Assembly (NCBI GenBank): GCA_012840225.1
Contig: DULU01000063.1
Location: forward strand, 1 to 55,083
Source of the DNA: Bacillota bacterium
GTDB taxonomy: Bacteria > Bacillota > Limnochordia > DTU080
Length of the DNA: 55,083 nt
Direction of reading: 5' to 3'
Below the pieces are notes generated by a model, which was given only the letters and a program-made list of their open reading frames with translations, was not told the origin of the DNA and searched no databases. Numbering within the stretch: the first letter of the stretch is position 1; each line of letters begins with the position of its first letter. This document shows, piece after piece, positions 28,089-36,337 of the stretch. Made by a program: the position numbers and the translations under genes.

Positions 28089-28113
28089 CGGAGAGGGAAA
28101 AGGAGGGTGGACC

Positions 28114-28776
28114 GTGCATACCTGGAACAGGCGGCGCCTTTTGATCACAGGAACAATCCTATTAGCCGCAGCCCTCATGGTTTACGGTCTCAGCCTCCTT
28201 TTCCGGGAAAATGAAGCCTTTGAAAATTCCGCCGGGGCGGAAGCGGAATTCGGCACCGAGTTTGCCTCCGCCCGCATTGTCGGGCGCTACAAAGGGCAAA
28301 AGCAGTGGATGCTGGAAGCCGCTGCCATGCGGGACAATGGCGATACGGTCGTCCTGGAAGGCATCGATAAGGGGATAATCTACCGGGAGGATAAGGAGTT
28401 CGTCACCTTCAGCGCCGGCCGGGGGTTGTGGGAGAAGAAGCAGCGCGGTCTCGACAGCAACGACCTGCTTCTGGAAGACAATGTGGTTATTTATATGGAC
28501 GGCCTGCCCGTGCTGCGCACTTCCTGTCTGCAGTGGGATGCCGACGCCAATGTCCTCGATGCCCCAAGCGAGGTGTTTTTTGAGCGGGAGGGCAGCCGCA
28601 TCTATGCCGAGCAGATGGTGATGGATGCCCGCAAGCAGGAGGTCACCCTGAAAGGAAATATCAGGCTGGATATGGATGACGGCAGCCTGATGACCGTGGT
28701 GGGGAGGCTGACTTATAATCTGGAGACCGGCGAATTTGAGGCGAGCGGTCCTGTCACCGTGGAGCGTGGCGGGTGA
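28114..28776 (+). CDS. lptC: LPS export protein LptC
   Basis: A 220-residue bitopic protein: an N-terminal membrane helix (about 8-27), then a periplasmic beta-jellyroll of the LptA/LptC type, with the repeated pattern VFFEREGSRIYAEQMVMD, VTLKGNIRLDM and LTYNLETGEFEASGPV. LptC receives LPS from LptB2FG and hands it along the bridge. The start is GTG 28114, seven to eight bases after AGGAGGG; a much longer open frame upstream overlaps lptD and is not real. It also contains OstA-like repeats, so it may do part of the LptA job; no separate lptA is seen. Confidence 0.85.
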   Translation: MHTWNRRRLLITGTILLAAALMVYGLSLLFRENEAFENSAGAEAEFGTEFASARIVGRYKGQKQWMLEAAAMRDNGDTVVLEGIDKGIIYREDKEFVTFSAGRGLWEKKQRGLDSNDLLLEDNVVIYMDGLPVLRTSCLQWDADANVLDAPSEVFFEREGSRIYAEQMVMDARKQEVTLKGNIRLDMDDGSLMTVVGRLTYNLETGEFEASGPVTVERGG

Positions 28777-28819
28777 GAGCGTGTACCATTTGGCAAACTG
28801 GCCCATTATGGGCAAAAGT

Positions 28820-28842
28820 GCCCGGCAGGAGCCGGGCTTTTT
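28820..28842 (+). terminator. Intrinsic terminator after lptC
   Basis: A 7-base-pair GC stem (GCCCGGC 28820-28826 with GCCGGGC 28831-28837), tetraloop AGGA and a run of five T (28838-28842). It closes the bamA-lptC transcription unit. The first clear terminator in the window, it separates the export genes from the following ABC transporter pair. Confidence 0.85.
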
Positions 28843-28845
28843 GCA

Positions 28846-28854
28846 TGTTATAAT
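28846..28854 (+). promoter_or_regulatory. Extended -10 promoter before the ABC permease
   Basis: TGT followed by TATAAT (28849-28854) is a perfect extended -10 element just behind the lptC terminator. There is no good -35, which extended -10 promoters do not need. The predicted start near 28861 leaves a leader of only about 17 bases, with GCAGGAGG inside it. It would drive the permease, its ATPase and probably lpxC onward. Confidence 0.5.
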
Positions 28855-28877
28855 CGCCATGCAGGAGGTTTTATATC

Positions 28878-31022
28878 ATGGGCCTGTGGCGATCGGGTTT
28901 TGCCCGCGATTATATAATCTTGGCAATAGTGTCCATATTGGTCTGCAGCCTGCTTTCAGGGGCTGTGGCTTTGGCGGTAGACGGCTATCTGCAGAATACC
29001 GTAAGCCGGCTGGCCGGCGATTATGGTGAGTATGATTGTCTCATACAGGTGCGCCAGGAGACCAAAGCCGCTGCCGCCGAGACGCTGCAGGATATTGTGC
29101 AAAAACACCTGCCCGGTGCCAGGTTCAAGGAAGGGGTAACTGTAGCCGGCAAGGTAAATTACCTCTTTTCCATCCCCAAAGACAAGGAAAATGAAGAGGT
29201 GTATGAAAATCTGCGGGGCTGGCTGCAGCAGGTGCCTGGATATGCCGGGCTGACATACATCATCGAACCGAGTGTGACGGCAGCCAATGTGCATCCTGGG
29301 GTGCGGGAGACGCTGCGCCGGGAAATGACGGCGTTGCCGGGAGTCCGCTTCGTCTTTGCCAACGGCAGCAATCTGATCGCCGTGCTTGATGATCCGCTTA
29401 AGGCAGAAGAGGCTTATGACAAGCTCAACCGCCTGGTGGAGCGTTATAGGCTGCTGGAGGTGCGTTTCCCCTTCGGTTATAGCTTGAGCCGGCCCGAGCA
29501 GGCTGCCCTGGAGGTGGAGGAAGCCCTGGAGCACATGTGGGGAGCAGGCAAGGCGAAGGACGTGACCGTGGCCGAACAAGACGAGGAGATGAACTCCTTT
29601 TTAACCACCCTGCAGGAAATGAAGCGCTTTTTGCTGAGCTATGCCACCCAGGTGGAAATGGAGCTCGATCAGCCCGGCGCGGTCATTGCCGGCGATATCT
29701 TGACCTTGCGGCCGGAGGCCACAGGTGAGGGTGGTGGGTCGGGAGGGGAGACCGGCGATACCGAGCGGCCGGTGTTGGCGCGAGTGACAGCGGTGGCCGA
29801 CCGGAAGGCCACCGGCATAATTGAGGAAGGCGATGTGGCGCAACTGATCGTGGCGCCACAGGCCGGCGACAATGAGGCTGCGGAGTCGTCACCGGCTCAG
29901 GTTCAGGCTCCTGCTCAGGCTGCGGTTCCGGCTTTGGTCTATAGTGAGGACGGGAGGCCGCTTGGACGGGCGGAGGTAAAAAGCGAGCGGCGGCAGCTCA
30001 TGGCAGCCATTGACGAGGGCATTGAGTTACTGGGCCGCCTCGACGTCCTGGCGGAGGAAGCCGAGAAAGCCGCCGCTGGAGCCGAGGAGACTCTGAAGCT
30101 GTTCGATGCGGCTCTGCTGCAGCTGGAAACCTTGCAAGAACAGGTGCGCCAGATCAATGAAGAGCTGACCACCAAGGGCAATGTGAACACCGGCGAGTTG
30201 CTCATCTCGGCTCTCCTTACTAATCTGTTGCGCAGGGTGGAGCCGGAGTCAGATGTAACGCAGCTGAAAGATGCCGACATCCAGGGCATGCAAAAGCAGC
30301 TGCGGGCCATGGCGGATCAGCTGACGGCCATATCCGAGGTGGATCTGCAGCTGATTGCCGAGGAGCTGAAGCGCATACGTCAGCATCTGCCCGATCTGAG
30401 CGATGGGGAAATAGGCGAGTCGCTGCACCTGATCGACCGCTATCTCGACGGCCAGGTGTTGCCCGGCGACCGCCTGCAATTATTGATCGCCCCCGAGGTG
30501 GACCTGGAACAAAGCGCGGCGCTGATCAAAGGGGTGCTGGAGTATCAGGGAGTGAGCCTGTTCACCACTCCGGCCGCCACGGTCTCTCCCGATGCCCGCA
30601 CTACCTTGTTCAATGTGCTGGGACAGGTGCGGGCCACAATTGCCGGCATCACCGCCGCCGCTTTGGTGATCCTACTCTTCATCCTTGACCAGGCTGTTCT
30701 TTTCAGCACCTGGCGCCTTTTGGGATGGAGAACGGGATGGCTGGCGGCCGGCGCCGGAGCCCTTTTCCTGACAGCCATATACATCTTGTGCGGTGCCGCC
30801 ATTCCCGGTGCCGGATGGCCGCATGTCCTGGCAGTAGGCGCCATCCTGGGCCTGGTTATGTATTGGCTCGCTCCCCGGCTGAGCCCGGTGAATGCCGACG
30901 AAGTGGAAGCCGGGCTGGCGCTGGGCTTAAGCACCGCCCAGGTGCTGAGGGAGATTGTGATCCCTGCCGGGCGTCCGGGGCTTTTGATGCTGCTCAATCG
31001 GCGGCGGATGGTTTTCGGCTGA
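28878..31022 (+). CDS. Unusual ABC-type permease with large extracytoplasmic coiled-coil domain
   Basis: I do not recognise a named family. The 714 residues hold one membrane helix near the N-terminus (about 13-34), a large extracytoplasmic part (about 35-580) with alpha/beta segments, a low-complexity Gly/Glu/Ala region (about 280-350) and long helical coiled-coil stretches (about 370-540), then three helices (about 587-608, 621-642, 648-665). This is the topology of type VII (FtsX/MacB/LolC) permeases. The last 38 residues carry an EAA-like coupling motif (EAGLALGLSTAQVL, then REIVIPAGRPGLL, from E677), known from binding-protein-dependent importers but there followed by more helices. The next gene is a matching ATPase. 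Located between lptC and lpxC, a role in moving lipid, lipoprotein or glycan across the envelope, or in signalling to wall enzymes as FtsX does, is plausible but unproven. The start is ATG 28878 after CAGGAGG. Confidence 0.7.
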   Translation: MGLWRSGFARDYIILAIVSILVCSLLSGAVALAVDGYLQNTVSRLAGDYGEYDCLIQVRQETKAAAAETLQDIVQKHLPGARFKEGVTVAGKVNYLFSIPKDKENEEVYENLRGWLQQVPGYAGLTYIIEPSVTAANVHPGVRETLRREMTALPGVRFVFANGSNLIAVLDDPLKAEEAYDKLNRLVERYRLLEVRFPFGYSLSRPEQAALEVEEALEHMWGAGKAKDVTVAEQDEEMNSFLTTLQEMKRFLLSYATQVEMELDQPGAVIAGDILTLRPEATGEGGGSGGETGDTERPVLARVTAVADRKATGIIEEGDVAQLIVAPQAGDNEAAESSPAQVQAPAQAAVPALVYSEDGRPLGRAEVKSERRQLMAAIDEGIELLGRLDVLAEEAEKAAAGAEETLKLFDAALLQLETLQEQVRQINEELTTKGNVNTGELLISALLTNLLRRVEPESDVTQLKDADIQGMQKQLRAMADQLTAISEVDLQLIAEELKRIRQHLPDLSDGEIGESLHLIDRYLDGQVLPGDRLQLLIAPEVDLEQSAALIKGVLEYQGVSLFTTPAATVSPDARTTLFNVLGQVRATIAGITAAALVILLFILDQAVLFSTWRLLGWRTGWLAAGAGALFLTAIYILCGAAIPGAGWPHVLAVGAILGLVMYWLAPRLSPVNADEVEAGLALGLSTAQVLREIVIPAGRPGLLMLLNRRRMVFG

Positions 31023-31072
31023 GACAGTGGCCGGCCGGGAGAGGAAGTGCCGAGAGAGCGGGAGAGGAAGAT

Positions 31073-31900
31073 ATGCGGAATATGCTGCAGGTTTGTGGTT
31101 TGACGAAAACATATAACGGCCGACCGGCGGTGGATAATGTCGATCTGGCCATCCAGCGGGGCGAGACGGTGGTGTTGATGGGACCCTCCGGATGCGGCAA
31201 ATCAACCCTTTTGCGCTGCCTCAACCGCCTGACCGAGCCCGACTGCGGCGAGATCTGGTTTGAGGGGCAAGCCGTCCACCGCATGGCCGGCGCTGAGCTA
31301 TTGGCCTACCGGCGCCGGGTGGGATTTGTGTTCCAGCACTTTAACCTGATCCAGAGGCTCTCGGTGGTGGATAACGTTGCTTTGGGTTTGGTGATCGCCG
31401 GAGAGGAGCGGGAGTCTGCTTTGGCCAAGGCGGAGGCGGCGCTGGCCAGGGTCGGCCTGGGACCTACCGTCTACCGGCGCCGGCCGGTCGAGCTGAGCGG
31501 TGGTCAGCGCCAGAGGGTGGGCATTGCCAGAGCCCTCGCCGGCGAACCGGATCTGATGCTTTGGGATGAACCTACCGCTTCCCTCGATCCCATGCTGGTC
31601 GAGGAGGTTTTAGAGGTGATGGAGGATCTGGCGCGGACGGCCAGGGCGGGAATGCTGATCGTCACTCATGAAATGTCCTTTGCGGTGAAAGCCGCCGACC
31701 GTCTGCTCTTCATGGATCAGGGCAAACTGGTGGAAGAAGGACGGCCGGAAGAAGTCCTCGCCTCCCCCCGCTCGGCCGTCGGGCAGCGATACAGGAAACT
31801 CTGGCAGAAGCGTTATAGTTTAGCCGGCCATAATCAAGGATGGAGAAGGATCCTTGGTGCCGGTGCCGAAAAAGGTGGCAGGTCGCCGGTGGCGTTATGA
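31073..31900 (+). CDS. ABC transporter ATPase, polar-amino-acid (GlnQ) type
   Basis: A 275-residue nucleotide-binding subunit. Walker A is GPSGCGKST (about 37-45), the Q-loop FVFQHFNLIQRLSV, signature LSGGQRQRVGIARAL, Walker B LMLWDEPTASLDP and switch HEMSFA. These details (HFNLI, HEMSFAVKAADRLLFMDQG) are those of GlnQ/ArtP-type ATPases. About 30 extra C-terminal residues follow the domain. It starts 50 bases after the permease (ATG 31073, after GGAGAGGAAG) and no binding protein or classical permease is nearby, so it very probably energises the preceding membrane protein. An amino-acid substrate is suggested by the family but not by context. Confidence 0.85.
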   Translation: MRNMLQVCGLTKTYNGRPAVDNVDLAIQRGETVVLMGPSGCGKSTLLRCLNRLTEPDCGEIWFEGQAVHRMAGAELLAYRRRVGFVFQHFNLIQRLSVVDNVALGLVIAGEERESALAKAEAALARVGLGPTVYRRRPVELSGGQRQRVGIARALAGEPDLMLWDEPTASLDPMLVEEVLEVMEDLARTARAGMLIVTHEMSFAVKAADRLLFMDQGKLVEEGRPEEVLASPRSAVGQRYRKLWQKRYSLAGHNQGWRRILGAGAEKGGRSPVAL

Positions 31901-31916
31901 CGGAAGGATGAGATGA

Positions 31917-32768
31917 TTGGAGTTCCAAACCACGTTGGGCTCAGAGGTAACGTTTGCCGGGATGGGGGTGCACACAGGTGTAAAAAGCAGATTGACCCTT
32001 TGCCCGGCTCCCAGTGGTTCTGGTTTGAAATTTAAACGTGTGGATCTGCCGGGTCAGCCCATCATCGTGCCCACAGCTCCCCGCATGAACGGCGTGCACA
32101 GGTGTACCCGCCTGGGAACCGATGAGGTGTCGGTTTCCACGGTCGAGCATGTGGTGGCAGCTTTGCGCGGCATGGAGGTGGACAACTGCCTATTGCTGGT
32201 GGACGGTCCCGAAGTGCCCATTCTGGACGGCAGCGCGGCGGAGTTCGTGCAAAAGATCCAGGCTGCCGGGGTGGTCGAGCAGGATAGCCCCCGCCGGGTG
32301 TTGCAGATTATGGAGCCGGTGTGGGTGAGTCAGGACCATAAGCATCTGGTGGCCCTTCCCAGCGATGAGCTGCGCATCAGTTTCACCTTCACCAATGATA
32401 AAAAGCATAAAGCGCTCAGCGATCAATTTGCTGAATTTGTCGTCACTCCAGCCGTGTTTGCCGAGGAGATCGCCCCAGCGCGCACCATGGGTTGGATCAG
32501 CGAGATAGAAGAGCTGCGCCGGCGCGGTTTGATCCAGGGCGGCAGCATGGACATCGCCGTGGTCATGAGTCAGGACGCCATCCTCACGCCGCTCCGTTTC
32601 CCAGACGAGTTGGTGCGTCACAAGATACTGGATCTAATCGGCGACATGGGCTTGTTGGGCCATCTGCACGCCCACATCATCGCCGTGCGGGCCGGTCATC
32701 AAATTAATGCCATGTTGGCGGAGAAAATTTCCTCCTCTGTGGAATCATATATATACAGCCGGCCATAA
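31917..32768 (+). CDS. lpxC: UDP-3-O-acyl-GlcNAc deacetylase LpxC
   Basis: A 283-residue zinc amidase catalysing the committed step of lipid A synthesis. Zinc ligands align as H78 (in STVEHV), H235 and D239 (in RHKILD); the catalytic residues are E77 and H261 (in AGHQIN). GVHTG near the N-terminus and PILDGSAAEF are family blocks. Size is slightly below that of E. coli LpxC (305), missing part of the C-terminal tail. The start is TTG 31917, after AAGGATGAG. It follows the ABC ATPase by 16 bases and so probably shares its promoter. Confidence 0.96.
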   Translation: MEFQTTLGSEVTFAGMGVHTGVKSRLTLCPAPSGSGLKFKRVDLPGQPIIVPTAPRMNGVHRCTRLGTDEVSVSTVEHVVAALRGMEVDNCLLLVDGPEVPILDGSAAEFVQKIQAAGVVEQDSPRRVLQIMEPVWVSQDHKHLVALPSDELRISFTFTNDKKHKALSDQFAEFVVTPAVFAEEIAPARTMGWISEIEELRRRGLIQGGSMDIAVVMSQDAILTPLRFPDELVRHKILDLIGDMGLLGHLHAHIIAVRAGHQINAMLAEKISSSVESYIYSRP

Positions 32769-32835
32769 AAAGGAAAAGCGAATGTACCGGCCGGCGGCAC
32801 CGACCTGGAAATTCCATGATAAAGGAGTGCCTGTG

Positions 32836-33828
32836 ATGAGAGTCATTTTACCTGTTGCCGGAGTGGGCACCCGCCTGCGTCCCCTCACCCACACCGTTCC
32901 CAAAGCTCTGGTGCATGTGGCCGGAAAGCCGATTCTGGGGCACATCATCGATTCTCTTCTTCCTTTGGGCATTGAGGAGGTGCTGCTGGTCGTAGGTTAT
33001 CTTGGCGAACAAGTGGTGGAATATGTGCGGTCCACCTACGACCTGCCGGTTCGCTGGGTGGAGCAGCCGGAGAGAAAGGGCTTAGGTCACGCCGTCTACC
33101 TGGCTGGTGAGTTGTGGCCAAAAGCGGACGAGCCTGTGCTGATAGTACTGGGCGACACCATCTTCAGCGCCGATCTCGACGGGATCTTAACCGGGGAGAG
33201 AAGCATGATCGCCGTGCGGGAAGTGAGCGAGCCCTCCCGCTTCGGCATCGTGGAACTGGACGGCGGGCGGATTAAAAGGTTGGTGGAGAAGCCGAGCGAT
33301 CCGCCGAGCAATTTGGCGATCGTCGGCGTGTATTATCTGAAAAGCGGGCGAAAGCTTTTTGCTGCCCTGGAGGAAATCATCAGGAAAGATATCAAAGTGA
33401 AAGGTGAATATCAGCTCACCGATGCGCTGCAGCTCCTGATCGAGCAAGGCGAGGACATCGGTGTCTTCAAAGTGGACGATTGGCTGGACTGTGGCAACCC
33501 GGAAACCCTCCTCCTGACCAACAGGATTCTCCTCAGCAGAAGAAACGGTAACAGCGAGCCTCCCAGAAAGCCGGGCTGCATCATCATTCCGCCGGTCTAT
33601 ATAGCGCCCACTGCCAAAGTGGTGCACTCCATAATCGGCCCATATGTCAGCATAGCCGACGGCGCCGAAGTGGAGCAGTGCATACTGCGCAACAGCATCG
33701 TCAACCGGCATGCCAAGGCAGATAACGTGCTTCTGGCCGATTCCATCATCGGCGAGCATGCCTCGGTGGGAGGCACATATACCAAAGTGAATGTCGGCGA
33801 TTCCTCCGACATCAGGGTGACTTTTTAA
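32836..33828 (+). CDS. Nucleotide-sugar pyrophosphorylase with beta-helix tail
   Basis: A 330-residue sugar-phosphate nucleotidyltransferase that joins a sugar 1-phosphate to NTP. The N-terminal domain has the signature LPVAGVGTRLRPLTHTVPKA, then KALVHVAGKPILGHII, VLGDTIF and KGEYQLTDALQ. The C-terminal 80 residues form a left-handed beta-helix (IAPTAKVVHSIIGPYV and following). It resembles RmlA/GlmU-N/GalU-like enzymes; dTDP-glucose or UDP-sugar production is likely but the base and sugar cannot be decided. The start is ATG 32836, eight bases after AAAGGAG; longer in-frame starts lie within lpxC. Sugars for the LPS core or O-chain would fit its place. Confidence 0.85.
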   Translation: MRVILPVAGVGTRLRPLTHTVPKALVHVAGKPILGHIIDSLLPLGIEEVLLVVGYLGEQVVEYVRSTYDLPVRWVEQPERKGLGHAVYLAGELWPKADEPVLIVLGDTIFSADLDGILTGERSMIAVREVSEPSRFGIVELDGGRIKRLVEKPSDPPSNLAIVGVYYLKSGRKLFAALEEIIRKDIKVKGEYQLTDALQLLIEQGEDIGVFKVDDWLDCGNPETLLLTNRILLSRRNGNSEPPRKPGCIIIPPVYIAPTAKVVHSIIGPYVSIADGAEVEQCILRNSIVNRHAKADNVLLADSIIGEHASVGGTYTKVNVGDSSDIRVTF

Positions 33829-33867
33829 ATAAATTCGGGGCTCTTGGTCCCACAAACATAGATCCGG

Positions 33868-33911
33868 CTGCCGCCCGGCTGTTCATCTGCCGTCAGTCTG
33901 CCGCCCGGCTG
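33868..33911. repeat. Pair of 14-base direct repeats
   Basis: CTGCCGCCCGGCTG occurs at 33868-33881 and 33898-33911, 30 bases apart centre to centre. They lie in the 201-base gap before fabZ, just upstream of its promoter. A regulator site with repeats three helical turns apart is possible; chance duplication is as likely. Confidence 0.45.
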
Positions 33912-33945
33912 CCAGGGGGTTGCCAATGTTGCCAGATACCTTGCA

Positions 33946-33975
33946 TTGACAGTATAAAATACCGGGTCATAAAAT
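33946..33975 (+). promoter_or_regulatory. Sigma-A promoter before fabZ
   Basis: TTGACA (33946-33951) and TAAAAT (33970-33975) are 18 bases apart. An overlapping alternative is TTGCCA (33929-33934), 18 bases, TATAAA (33953-33958). Either would start fabZ transcription 45-70 bases before its ATG. It indicates that fabZ-lpxA and the genes downstream have their own promoter besides read-through from lpxC. Confidence 0.65.
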
Positions 33976-34029
33976 GAGTGCGAAAGAGCTCCGCACTCGA
34001 AAGGGAAGTCGAAAGGAGATCAGCTTTAT

Positions 34030-34464
34030 ATGAAAGAGATGGACACCATCTTCCGGCTGTTGCCCCATCGTTATCCTATGCTGATGGTAGACCGCATTTT
34101 GGAGCTGGAGCCGGGTGTTAAAGCGGTGGCGGTAAAAAATGTGACCATCAATGAGCCGTTTTTTCAGGGTCATTATCCCGGCGTTCCTGTCATGCCCGGT
34201 GTTTTGATCGTTGAAGCCATGGCTCAGGTGGGTGGTTTGGCCCTCAAGGCCGGGGCGGAAGGAGAGTTGGCCGGCTTGCCGCTTTTGACGGGCATCGATG
34301 AAGCCCGCTTTCGCCGCCGGGTGGTTCCCGGCGACCAGCTGCGCGTTGAGGTCGAGATATTGCGCCGGAAACCTAGTCTGAGCAAGGTGTCCGCCAGGTG
34401 TCTGGTTGATGGGGAAGTGGTGGCGGAAGCCATGCTATTGTTTGGATTTATAAAGGATTCCTAA
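34030..34464 (+). CDS. fabZ: 3-hydroxyacyl-ACP dehydratase FabZ
   Basis: A 144-residue hot-dog-fold enzyme that dehydrates 3-hydroxyacyl-ACP in fatty acid synthesis, competing with LpxA for the same substrate and so balancing phospholipid and lipid A. Catalytic residues are H48 in [14 protein letters not shown] and E62 in [22 protein letters not shown] is the family opening. Length is normal. The start is ATG 34030, after AAAGGAG. Next to lpxA, as in most Gram-negative bacteria; in many diderm Firmicutes it directly follows lpxC. Confidence 0.96.
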   Translation: MKEMDTIFRLLPHRYPMLMVDRILELEPGVKAVAVKNVTINEPFFQGHYPGVPVMPGVLIVEAMAQVGGLALKAGAEGELAGLPLLTGIDEARFRRRVVPGDQLRVEVEILRRKPSLSKVSARCLVDGEVVAEAMLLFGFIKDS

Positions 34465-34543
34465 GGGTTTTTAGCAGGTTCTAGCAGTCTCTTGATGAAT
34501 TTATGCAGAAATGACTGAGGTTTGCCGGAATTTGTCTTATATC

Positions 34544-34589
34544 ACCTGTATCACAGGTCACCTATTTGCTTTGTAAATCTGTACAAAGC
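34544..34589 (+). promoter_or_regulatory. Two adjacent inverted repeats upstream of lpxA
   Basis: ACCTGT-ATC-ACAGGT (34544-34558) and GCTTTGTA-6 bases-TACAAAGC (34568-34589) are both perfect and lie 9 bases apart, 30 bases before the lpxA start. Neither is followed by a T-run, so terminators are unlikely. They could be operators or RNA hairpins in the leader controlling lpxA against fabZ expression. Confidence 0.5.
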
Positions 34590-34618
34590 CGATAGTAGAA
34601 AGATGGTGAGTGTAACTG

Positions 34619-35443
34619 ATGAATCCTCTCGAGCGCAGGGGAGAAAAGGATAATAAAGTAATCTCGCTACACCGCATTCATCCCACTGCCATAGTTCATC
34701 CCGACGCCCGCCTCGGTGCAGACGTGGAGGTCGGCCCCTATGCCATCATAGGAGAAAATGTGGTGATCGGCGATAACACCAAAATAGGCCCCCATTGTGT
34801 AATTGAAGGTTGGACCACCATCGGTTGCAATAATAAAATATACACCGGGGCCGTGATCGGCAACGATCCTATGGATTTAAAGTATAAAGGCGAGAAAAGC
34901 TATCTGTTCATCGGCGACAACAATATCGTGCGGGAATATGCCACCATCAGCCGCGGTACCGAAGGCGGCGGCGGGGAGACCCGTCTGGGCAACAACAACC
35001 TGGTGATGGCCAATGTCCATGTGGCCCATGATGCTCAGATAGGTAATTATTGCATAGTAGGATTCGGCTCCGGAGTGGCGGGACATGTTATCATTGAGGA
35101 CAGGGCCAGGATCGGCGGTTTGGTGGGCATTCATCAATTCTGCCGCATTGGTCGCATGGCTTTTATCGGCGCTCACAGCATGATCACCAAGGATGTGCCG
35201 CCATACGCTCTGGTGGACGGCGATCCGGCCAGAGTGCACGGCCCCAACTTTGAAGGGCTGAGGCGGGACGGCTTCACCCGTGAGCAGCGCCTGGAGATCC
35301 AGAGAGCCTTCCGCATTCTCTATCGCTCCGGCTACAATGTGAGCCAGGCTATCGAAGTGATGGAGAAGGAATTGGCTGACAGCCCTGAGATAGGCCACTT
35401 GCTGCGCTTCCTGCACAGCGCCAACCGGGGCATCGTTCGCTGA
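34619..35443 (+). CDS. lpxA: Acyl-ACP-UDP-GlcNAc O-acyltransferase LpxA
   Basis: A 274-residue first enzyme of lipid A synthesis, transferring a 3-hydroxyacyl chain to UDP-GlcNAc. A left-handed beta-helix with hexapeptide repeats spans about 20-205, followed by a helical C-terminus. The catalytic histidine is H137 in NVHVAHDAQIG. GNDPMDLKYKGEKSYLFIGD and IGGLVGIHQFCRIG are family blocks. The start is ATG 34619; the ribosome-binding site is weak. About ten extra N-terminal residues precede the usual start at VISLHRIHPTA, so a later start cannot be ruled out. Confidence 0.96.
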   Translation: MNPLERRGEKDNKVISLHRIHPTAIVHPDARLGADVEVGPYAIIGENVVIGDNTKIGPHCVIEGWTTIGCNNKIYTGAVIGNDPMDLKYKGEKSYLFIGDNNIVREYATISRGTEGGGGETRLGNNNLVMANVHVAHDAQIGNYCIVGFGSGVAGHVIIEDRARIGGLVGIHQFCRIGRMAFIGAHSMITKDVPPYALVDGDPARVHGPNFEGLRRDGFTREQRLEIQRAFRILYRSGYNVSQAIEVMEKELADSPEIGHLLRFLHSANRGIVR

Positions 35444-35464
35444 CAACAACAGAGGTGGATATAT

Positions 35465-36289
35465 TTGGGACGAGTGGGGATTATTGCCGGACTGGGCAGG
35501 CTGCCGGTAGTCTTCGCCGCTGAAGCCCGCAAAGCGGGACTGGAGGCGGTGGCGGTCGGGGTGGTGGATAACCTCGATCCCGGGTTGGCCGGCGTGGTCA
35601 ACGAGCTGCGCCGCATACCCGCAGGTCGCTGGCAGGAGATCATCGATGCGTTGCACGACATGCAGGTGAAAGAGGTGTATTTGCTCGGCAAGGTGGGAAA
35701 GGGGCGCATCTTCGACCCTAATGGTCTCGACAGCCGCTTTTTAGCCTTGACCGCTTCTCTGCGGGAGAAAAACGACGATGCTTTGCTGCAGGCCTTCGTG
35801 GACGATCTGGAACGGGAAGGTTTCGTCGTCGGTGAACAGGGCCGTCTTCTGCCGCATCTGGTGCCCCCACCAGGCGTCCTGACCAGGAGACAGCCCACCG
35901 AGCGGGAGTGGCGCGACATTGCCTACGGCTACCGGATTGCCAAAGGTTTGGCCGGCATGGATGTGGGGCAGGCCTGCGCCGTCAAGGACGGCGTGGTTCT
36001 GGCGTTGGAAGCCATCGACGGGACCGATGCCTGCATCCGCCGCGGCGGCAGTTTGTGCGGCCCGGGTGTGGTGGCGATGAAGGTGGCCAAGCCGAAGCAG
36101 GATCTGCGTTTCGACATACCCGTCATCGGCCTGGACACCCTGCAGAGTCTGCTGGACGTTAAGGGGAGCGTGCTGGCCTTTGAGGGCGGCATCTCCTTCG
36201 TCATCGACCGGGAGGAACTGGTAGCCCGCGCCGACGCTCACGAGGTGGCGGTGGTGGCCTATCGTCCCGACATGCAGATCCCTGCATGA
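35465..36289 (+). CDS. lpxI: UDP-2,3-diacylglucosamine pyrophosphatase LpxI
   Basis: A 274-residue DUF1009 enzyme that hydrolyses UDP-diacylglucosamine to lipid X and UMP, replacing LpxH in alphaproteobacteria and diderm Firmicutes. Family blocks are IAGLGRLPVVFAAEARKAG, KVGKGRIFDPN, EAIDGTDACIRRGG and VKDGVVLALE, with VAKPKQDLRFDIPVIG near the end. The start is TTG 35465, eight bases after GAGGTGG. It lies between lpxA and lpxB, as in other diderm Firmicutes. Confidence 0.93.
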   Translation: MGRVGIIAGLGRLPVVFAAEARKAGLEAVAVGVVDNLDPGLAGVVNELRRIPAGRWQEIIDALHDMQVKEVYLLGKVGKGRIFDPNGLDSRFLALTASLREKNDDALLQAFVDDLEREGFVVGEQGRLLPHLVPPPGVLTRRQPTEREWRDIAYGYRIAKGLAGMDVGQACAVKDGVVLALEAIDGTDACIRRGGSLCGPGVVAMKVAKPKQDLRFDIPVIGLDTLQSLLDVKGSVLAFEGGISFVIDREELVARADAHEVAVVAYRPDMQIPA

Positions 36290-36337
36290 CGGACCTGATG
36301 GGCCGGGCATGATGGTAATGGCAGGCGCCGGGAGGTG

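Noticed and set aside
27799-28113. Long upstream extension of lptC
   Set aside because: It lies wholly in the lptD coding region; GTG 28114 has a strong ribosome-binding site and the expected membrane anchor.
26955-28178. A 407-codon - strand open frame opposite lptD
   Set aside because: Shadow of lptD and lptC in GC-rich DNA, without start signals or family features.
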